Assembly (NCBI GenBank): GCA_031763025.1
Contig: JASSKH010000031.1
Span: 2,604,001-2,668,000, forward strand
Length of the DNA: 64,000 bases
Direction of reading: 5' to 3'
Origin: Macrocystis pyrifera
Lineage: Eukaryota > Sar > Phaeophyceae > Laminariales > Laminariaceae
Part shown: one piece after another, positions 57,333 to 64,000 of the stretch
How positions within the stretch are numbered: position 1 is the first letter of the stretch
How the letters are laid out: each line of letters opens with the position of its first letter
Position numbers and translations under genes: made by a program
The notes under the pieces: generated by a model
The model's input: the letters and a program-made list of their open reading frames with translations, nothing else
Told to the model about the DNA's origin: nothing
The model's database searches: none

Positions 57333-59853
57333 GCTGTTGCACCAGGTATCCGTTCGCCCGTTGTCAACGCTGTACGTACGTACCCTGATCGCGAAGCGGT
57401 GCTATTTCTTGTATGCTGCCATGTGGTTATACCCGCTTCGGTGTATCCGAGTGCGTATATATGTCTGCCACTTGGTCCAAGACTCATTAGGAGTGTCAGT
57501 GATGACATCATCGAGACGACAAGGAAGGCCTACGTAGGAGAGCTTGACCGTACAGCACGCATATGCTGTTGATCAGTGGCGCTTTCTCCAAGCAGTAGTA
57601 CGAGTACAGTGTACAACCGCTCTAGTATTTAGAAGCCGCTTGTCTCTAAGAACGTGGATGCAGGCAAACGTTGTTGGGACGAAGCAAGTGGTACTGTAGT
57701 AACCCAACAAAAAAATAAAAAAACACCCAAACCGCATTGCGCGTGAAAACATGCCCGCCAACATTAAGCATATTTTTCTGATGCATTTTCCTGATGTAGT
57801 TGACTTCTACTAGCAACAAGTAAGAATTCAGTAGACTACTCGGAAGAGCATTCACTAGGGTCGTTTGTAACCGTACGCTTTTTTTCGCGTTTCGAGAGAA
57901 ATTCCCGGACTTCAGCTCTTTCTGTTTCGCGTTTCGCGGGGTTTTTTCAGCCGCGGCAAAACACCCAAAAATAACTTTCCCGTATCGCGGAAAAGTCCCG
58001 CGTCGTCGCAGAACATCGGGCGGGCGCACGGTGTGAGCCGATTGCGCCGTGTCGCCACTCGGGACTATACAGGATAGATAAGGGTCATTCCCACGGTCAT
58101 TTCCAGGCCGTAGCTGGACGCAGAAAGCGCCGTGCACAACGTGAACTCCATTCGTCTAGTAGACAGAGCCGACTCACCGACATCGCCGATATAAACACGA
58201 AATCACCAGCTATTATCATGTCGTCGAGGGCTTTGTCACGCCAGGAGTTGATTTAAGCTACGCTCGCCGGGTGCGGCGAGGTGTGGTTCCCTCTCTAGGA
58301 GTCGCTCTAGCGGCACGATCAAGCCGACGGCCTTCGCGCGCGTCGCTGGTTTCGGGGATTCCATCTCATGGCCGGACGTTGCAACCTCATGAACATGCTA
58401 CAGGCAGTGAAGGACCCACCGCATTTTTTTCGCGTTTCCTTGCATTTTCCGCGAAACGACAAAACAAATCCTGTTAATAACGACCCTTATCGGAGAGCTG
58501 TTTTTTTCCCTAGAATTTCCTAACTTGGAATTTATTGGATTTAAAAAAAAAAAAAGTGGTATCAAGCGCGGCGGAGATTTTTCACAATTTGTGAAATTCT
58601 TCAACAAAAGCAAAAATATCAGAAAAGTTAAATCTCACATATTTGGGAACAAAAAAAAACAGGAAAAAACCTGGAAGAAAAAAAAATTGCGCGACGCAAA
58701 TGTTGAAATGGTGGGAAAGACTCTCCCATAAGCAAGGCCTCCGGCAGTATTCGCCGCCAATAAGAATATTAGGAGGTTCGCTTCGCGTCCGCATGCTTGG
58801 AGCACCTCCGGTCAAAGGCGGACCGCAACGCTGTCTACACTCCTATCATGTCATGCGGTTCCTCAACGCCGGCTCTGTTTGCCTCGACCCCGACCGCAGC
58901 AATCCTCGTAGCGACGCAAAGAGCTTTTGAGGCCATACCGCAGCGGTGTGTTACAAGGATAGTTCGAATCTCACTTCGAGCGTTTTCCTTCATTGAAAGC
59001 GCTTGCGCGTGCGGTTCCTAAGGGCGCATCTCCCTGGTTCCCCAGGCACCGAAACGAAGCAGGTAGGTCAGCGTACGGCCGTCGTATACGGTAACGACGC
59101 CCCCAAAGATCCCGCCGTTCAGGAGGGGGGGGGGAGTATTGTAAGGGTTACCCTGGGCTGGGTGATCGATCGATCTTCTAGCCCTATGCTACTAAGTAGC
59201 TCAGTAGGTATCACCTACCAGGGGTGCGATCGTTTGTCCGAGCCCGTTTTTTCCAGAAGGGGAAGGTTTTCCAAGCACCGAACAAGGGAGGCGTTTGCGG
59301 GAATATCTGGTCTAGAAGGAAGGGTTGTTCGAATATGTGTTTTATTTTTTTTCGACGTCAACACCCTTACCGTTGTCGAGAGAGAGAGAGAGAGAAAAAA
59401 CAAACGCTGAGAAAACGATACTAGTGCTGCAGTACTGTATTAATAGCAACCCGTGTGTGAGCTTAACGCCCTTTTTTACGGTGATATAGAATACGATGCG
59501 CACGCGTCAAAAAAGTATGTCTTGCCAGAATTTTGATGCCGCACTTGATATTGGAAACGATTCCCCCCCCCAAGTTTTACGTAGCGGGATAACTAACCCC
59601 TTGGAAGACAACGCTTCCGTTGTGGCGACAAAAATTACCTGGAATTTTTTATGCTCGGATAGAAGAACTGTACGTACAGCGCAGGGCTACAATAAAAACG
59701 CAAAGCTATGAGCAGCGCATCCCTATACTTGTACCTGCAGCAATCGATCGTCGGAAACGATACGGCAAATGTGCTGCAGCACGAGCTTTTGACGTCGATC
59801 ACTCACGAGCAACCCCATCGCAATATATGCCTGTTGGGTTTTCGTCTTCAAAA
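57333..59853. other. non-coding stretch, nothing recognised
   Basis: Open frames at 57646-58137 (-), 58643-58930 (+) and 59003-59410 (+) match nothing known. A short (GA)n at 59380-59395. Confidence 0.5.
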
Positions 59854-60611
59854 TAAGGGCCGCTCGTAACCCACCGAAAAAAAAATCACGATTCGTGACT
59901 TTTTCGCATCCCAAAAAATCACGATCCGTGACATTTCAGTTATAACGAAAACTGCCGAAAAACGTCGCGTTTCGTGATATTTTCAAATAGTAAAAAATCC
60001 GATATTTCAACTCCAACGTTTTTAAGGGGTGGAGCCAACACTCGAGAGTGGGGCACGGCCACGCCGGGCTGGGCCGTCCGCACCTGGCCCAGCCCGTGAT
60101 ATATTCGAATCACGGGCCGAAGCCTGACCCAGCCTGCGAGATTCCGATTTCACCGGCCGTCGGCCAAGCTCGGTTCGCGAGATTGCATCTCGCAGGCCGT
60201 CTGCCCGGCCTGGCCTGTGACATCCTCAGGTCATTTTCGCGTTTGTCTTCCAGCAGTGGCTCCTCCTCCTCGAAATTTCGATCCCACAACCTCCTCGTTA
60301 GCCCGCGCCCAGCGGTGTCTTTGGGTAGCCGCCCGTTGTCCGCAAGCGACGTACCAAGCAGAGTCTGCCATGCCCCTATACCGACCTTCGGATACCGTTG
60401 GTGCGCGTGGGTTGCGTAGTGCCTTGATCAGGCGTATTTTGAGACACGACAAATGTCGCGAATCGTGACTTTGTATTTTTTAGGGAAAAGCTAAAAAGAT
60501 GGCGTCATGAATCGTGATTTGTTTTGTCGTGATTCACGACAAAAAAGTCACGATTCACGACAAAAAAATTCACGAATAGTGTTTTGTTCTGTTCGTTAGG
60601 AGTGGCCCTAA
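59854..60611 (-). mobile_element. TIR element of the CCACTCCTAACGAAC family, copy B
   Basis: 758 bp, left end TAAGGGCCGCTCGTAAC (diverged), right end GTTCGTTAGGAGTGGCCCTA. Its body is inverted relative to copy A and lacks the array and the solo LTR. Confidence 0.85.
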
Positions 60612-60639
60612 GTCGTTGAACTCAATCTAAAAAATATCC

Positions 60640-61250
60640 TCAAGCTTTGCTTGTTTGTTTCCGTTCTTTTTCGTGTAGTGGTTGGGGTTACGGTACTGCT
60701 TCGACACGTTTTCGCCCCACCCTCTCCTAGCTGGTGGTATGGCGATGTCTCTCGTTGAGGTATAGTTTCCTGTCCCTTCAGGACAGGCCTTCTTTGTTTC
60801 TTTTTCTTGGCGTTTCGGCTTCGCAGCCTTGCCGTTCAGAGGTGTGGGAGTGGGTTTCGAGGAACTGCATCTTCGACTCACGTTGTTTTTCGTCGAGTCT
60901 GGGTTTTCCACCAGTCTCCCACATTTCTGCACACACGGTTCATGAGAGTGGCCTAGTGTCGCGGTACTGCTTCGAATGACGTGGTAAGGCCGGTGATTAC
61001 CGGGGTACATGTTTTGGGATCGCGTTGTAGCGCTTAGGAGAAGTGTCTTAAATAGGAAACCAGCGGTCTCCAGGCAAGAGGAAGATGCAGGCCCTTGCCT
61101 TAATCTTTCATCGTGATCTAAAGGAATACGGTCGCTCATGTCCTATCTCCGGGCAAACCAACACGCGTGATTAGCAACGAGTATCTGCTCAGTAGGCAAA
61201 AGCTGGCAAGGGATGCTCTGTGTTCCCGTCCTGATCTTCATCACGTTGAC
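60640..61250 (+). repeat. R1 structured repeat, copy 2
   Basis: CTTGGCGTTTCGGC...GCCGTTCAGAGGTGTGGG...CGGTACTGCTTCGAATGACG...CTGCTCAGTAGGCAAAAGCT, aligned over about 500 bp with copy 3. Confidence 0.7.
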
Positions 61251-61478
61251 CTCTACATAGTCCTAAAAACAAATGTTGCGTCGTACGGTAGGCCAGTCTG
61301 CGGTAGATATCGGGGATATCTCGTCGCTAAAGGGCTCTATTATCTCTTTCCCCTCTACTACGCGGCGCATGCGTTATTGTTTGACAAGCCTACCCTCCGA
61401 TATTATTATTATTTCGTTTCGTTTCGCCATCCGATAATATGTAGCGTGAATGTCATCAACCAAAAACGCGATAAGTTA

Positions 61479-63877
61479 TCCACATCTCGGACAACGTATC
61501 ACTCGGATAAAGATTATCTACGTCGTGGAGCTTGACGCAGGGATGTGGCCAGGTGCTAACAAGGTGTGTAAGCACTGGAGGAGCAATCACTGTGTCGCCG
61601 TAACACGGTGTTAACTGGAAACCCACGAACATGCACACGCCTTATCGTTATCTTTCTGCTCGATCTCGTCCAGCTCTGGTGCGGTAACATTATGTTACGC
61701 CCTGATCCGTGCTTGTACTAACACTGTAATAAAATGTTAGAATTTGACCATACACGTACGTTATCACCCTAGCATGCCCAGATCGACATCCGCAGATTTA
61801 CTACCATGATCACGTTATGTTACTGCCTACGTAGCGTTAGACACAGCACACTAACTAACATTGCGTTACCCTTAAGAGGAGTAACACTCAACACACCCTA
61901 ACGAAACGTTACGATATTGGCCAGCACTACTATCACCTGACACTGATTACGTTGCAAGTAGCCAGTAGCATAACATTACGTAGTGGCCAACATGTCATGG
62001 TCAAGGTACGGGACGCTTCGTACCCCTTGCTAGGTTTGCCTATTGAGCAGGTACGCGTCGGTAATCACGTGCGTCGAATGCTCAGAGACAGAAGAAGAGC
62101 AGGTTTACTCATATCGGGCACGATAAGAGACAGAGAGCAAAGCCCGTGCCTCGCCGGAAAACCCCTGGTTTCCCATCTAAGACACGCCTCCCAAGTACTG
62201 GAAATAGGACTCCAACACCTGAAACCCTGGGCTATTTCCCGGCCGTTCGGCCTCACTCAAAGCAGTACCGGAACACTAGCCCACTCTATTGGTCCGTATA
62301 CTCAGACACATGAGAAATTCGTGGAAATCCCGATTGCACGAGCTAGAACGCGAGTCGACGATGCGACTCCTCAAAGCCCCCTCCCCCATCCCTGAACGCC
62401 AAGGCCACAAAGTCGGCGGGGAACGCCAAGAAAAATAGAAGGTAAGGAACGCCTAACCGTATGGAACAGGAATAAATCGTCAATGGGCTCCGAAAATCAC
62501 CAACACTACGATATTCGAAACCCCCGTCTGATTGCCTTAGGGTCGGATGACGCAACGTGTAACGTGACGTTACCAATGTTACAAGTCCTAGGCGCCCTAC
62601 ACGTAACATCATGTCGTGACGCATGTTGGCCTAAATGCGGAGGGGTTTCTCTGACATTATCTGACGGTGTTCCTGCCAGTAAATATCAGATTTTTCATCA
62701 TTTTGTTGCCGTTTTACCACAATAATCAATCCGGCCTCAACATTATGTTGCTGAGTTACGGTGGGGGCCGGAGTCGTTCCGACGTTATCTTGCGACGTTA
62801 CCCTCTGGGTCTTCCCGAAATCTAGCATGAGGTACCTGTGATAGTGGTAAAGCGGAGTTGCAGAATATTACGTAATGCAGCCGTGTTATTCAATTTCGCC
62901 GAGATCCCGGTGGGGCCCACCTACGAAAATATCCCCCGGGAGGGCAGGATAGCATAATACCCCTGGTAAACCAACGCTCCGTGTTCTTGAAAGCCCGAAT
63001 CAGGGGATATTTAGGGGGGATCACCGCAAAAAAACGCCTTGAAAAAATTCGGAAACCCCGTCGGTATGTTATCAATCTGTAACACCAGTACGTCCCCATC
63101 TATAACGTAATCTGCAAGCTCGCGCGTACGAGCTAACATAGCAGTGGCATATGTTTTATGTTAGTTTGGGGATGTGCGTTATCTGCTGACTTGTGCTGCT
63201 ACGTAAGTTGCACACGAGCTTACACGATAACATAATGCTAGTGTTTTATCGACCATGTACGTCATTCATTTCACGTATGTTTTGGTAGCAAGACTTCCGT
63301 TCACACGCTATCATAACGTCGTTCGATACGGACCGCTGCTGCGGCTGATACGGTGACATAATGTTTACATTCCGTTGGCCACGTATGTTGTCCCTCTAGC
63401 GTGTCCACTGGGAATTTTGCCAACACACTCCTGCAACATGGAGTTATGTAAACGTTCAGTTGGCCGTGTGCGCTACCCGTCGAAAGCGTGTAACGGTAGA
63501 AGGGAAGAACTCCGCTGACACACTAACTCAACGCTACTCGCTACGTGCCGATGTCGCTGACACGGTAACACAATGTTGACGTTTACTTGACCATGTGCGT
63601 TATGCCTTCGTCCTGTGTTACGATAACCACTAGGAATCCTGCTAACACACTACCTAAAATATAGTGCTACTCGCTTTGGGCCGCATACCCTAACACCATA
63701 ACACACACTGCGGTCAGTACGGGATCCAGATAACACTCTAACACGACGTTACGCGATCGCCCGCCAATATCAAGACACACTAACACTGTATAATCGCAAA
63801 TTCTAGAAAGTAGTCAAATTCGTAATGTTACGAAACGTTTTCGCTGATGCCTAACGTTAATGTTATCCGAGGTGTAA
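61479..63877 (-). mobile_element. TIR element of the TAACGT family, copy B, with nested R1
   Basis: Inverted diverged copy of 23792-25707: left end CACATCTCGGACAACGTA, right end TGTTATCCGAGGTGTAA. It keeps the internal GGGGATATTTAGG block (62890-63080) and holds R1 copy 3. Confidence 0.8.
61993..62499 (-). mobile_element. R1 structured repeat, copy 3, nested insertion of 507 bp
   Basis: Interrupts the TAACGT element at a point that is continuous in copy A; CCAACA stands on both sides (61987-61992 and 62500-62505). The minus strand ends with ACCTTGACCATGACA. Confidence 0.75.
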
Positions 63878-64000
63878 AAGAACAGAAAATCCAGACAGCG
63901 AACAGCAAAAAAAGAAAACAAGAAGTGCAAAACGATTGTTTCCAACAACCTAGATGTACCTCCCTGTTTTTCTTCTCCTAGCCATACTCCCTCCAGTCGC
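63878..64000. other. right edge, nothing recognised
   Basis: Short A-rich end. Confidence 0.5.

Overview
This window is eukaryotic nuclear DNA. Coding sequence is scarce and split by GT-AG introns of 2 to 8 kb. Two tRNA-Ser-like genes, an interstitial TTAGGG-like tract and very dense families of LTR, TIR, MITE and simple-sequence repeats fill the rest. Kilobase introns, CAG/CTG-rich and TACGTA-rich composition, and chromo/Tudor-tailed Ty3/gypsy elements suggest a photosynthetic stramenopile. A brown alga fits better than a diatom because of the intron sizes, but this is inference and no organelle or rRNA marker is present to prove it.

Two host genes could be assembled exon by exon. LSM3, the U6 snRNA-associated Sm-like protein, lies on the + strand in three exons (34400-34504, 42459-42554, 44572-44652) and gives a complete 93-residue protein spread over 10.25 kb. 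Three extra partial copies of its exon 2 sit in intron 2. Divergently, only 237 bp away, an SLC41/MgtE-type magnesium transporter gene runs on the - strand (exons 34162-33356, 31182-31093, 28919-28765, 3' exons not found). Their shared promoter carries a 31-bp perfect palindrome flanked by an 8-bp direct repeat. A Gly/Ser/Ala-rich single-exon ORF (56041-56793) and a possible short two-exon gene (about 18.3-18.7 kb, - strand) are weaker candidates.

Mobile DNA, left to right. A broken Ty3/gypsy gag-PR-RT fragment runs off the left edge (1-2437, -). A full-length Ty3/gypsy element fills 6283-16087 (-), with apparently identical 446-bp LTRs, a 4-bp TAGT target duplication, a long leader with four 127-bp hairpin repeats, and a pol ORF of about 1,500 codons ending in a Tudor-like domain. 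A diverged solo LTR of the same family (53002-53549, TSD CATG) sits inside a TIR element (51712-53606). A second TIR family of about 2 kb built from TAACGT/ACGTTA motifs has copies at 23792-25707 and 61479-63877 (inverted). A 105-bp TA-duplicating MITE family has 12 copies. A family with C-tract tails has six copies next to very long poly-G/poly-C runs. A 507-bp structured repeat is seen three times, once as a clean nested insertion. A long foldback element and a 1.4-kb inverted duplicated segment (21.7-23.0 and 54.2-55.7 kb) complete the set. Between 47.0 and 51.5 kb, decayed genes for a PIF1-like helicase C-terminus and a possible ubiquitin-hydrolase-like protein are bracketed by related direct repeats and may be the wreck of a larger mobile element.

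The strongest material for a new description is the MITE family with its preserved empty site, the C-tailed repeat family, the nested R1 element, the exon-2 amplification inside LSM3 and the 47-51.5 kb helicase element.
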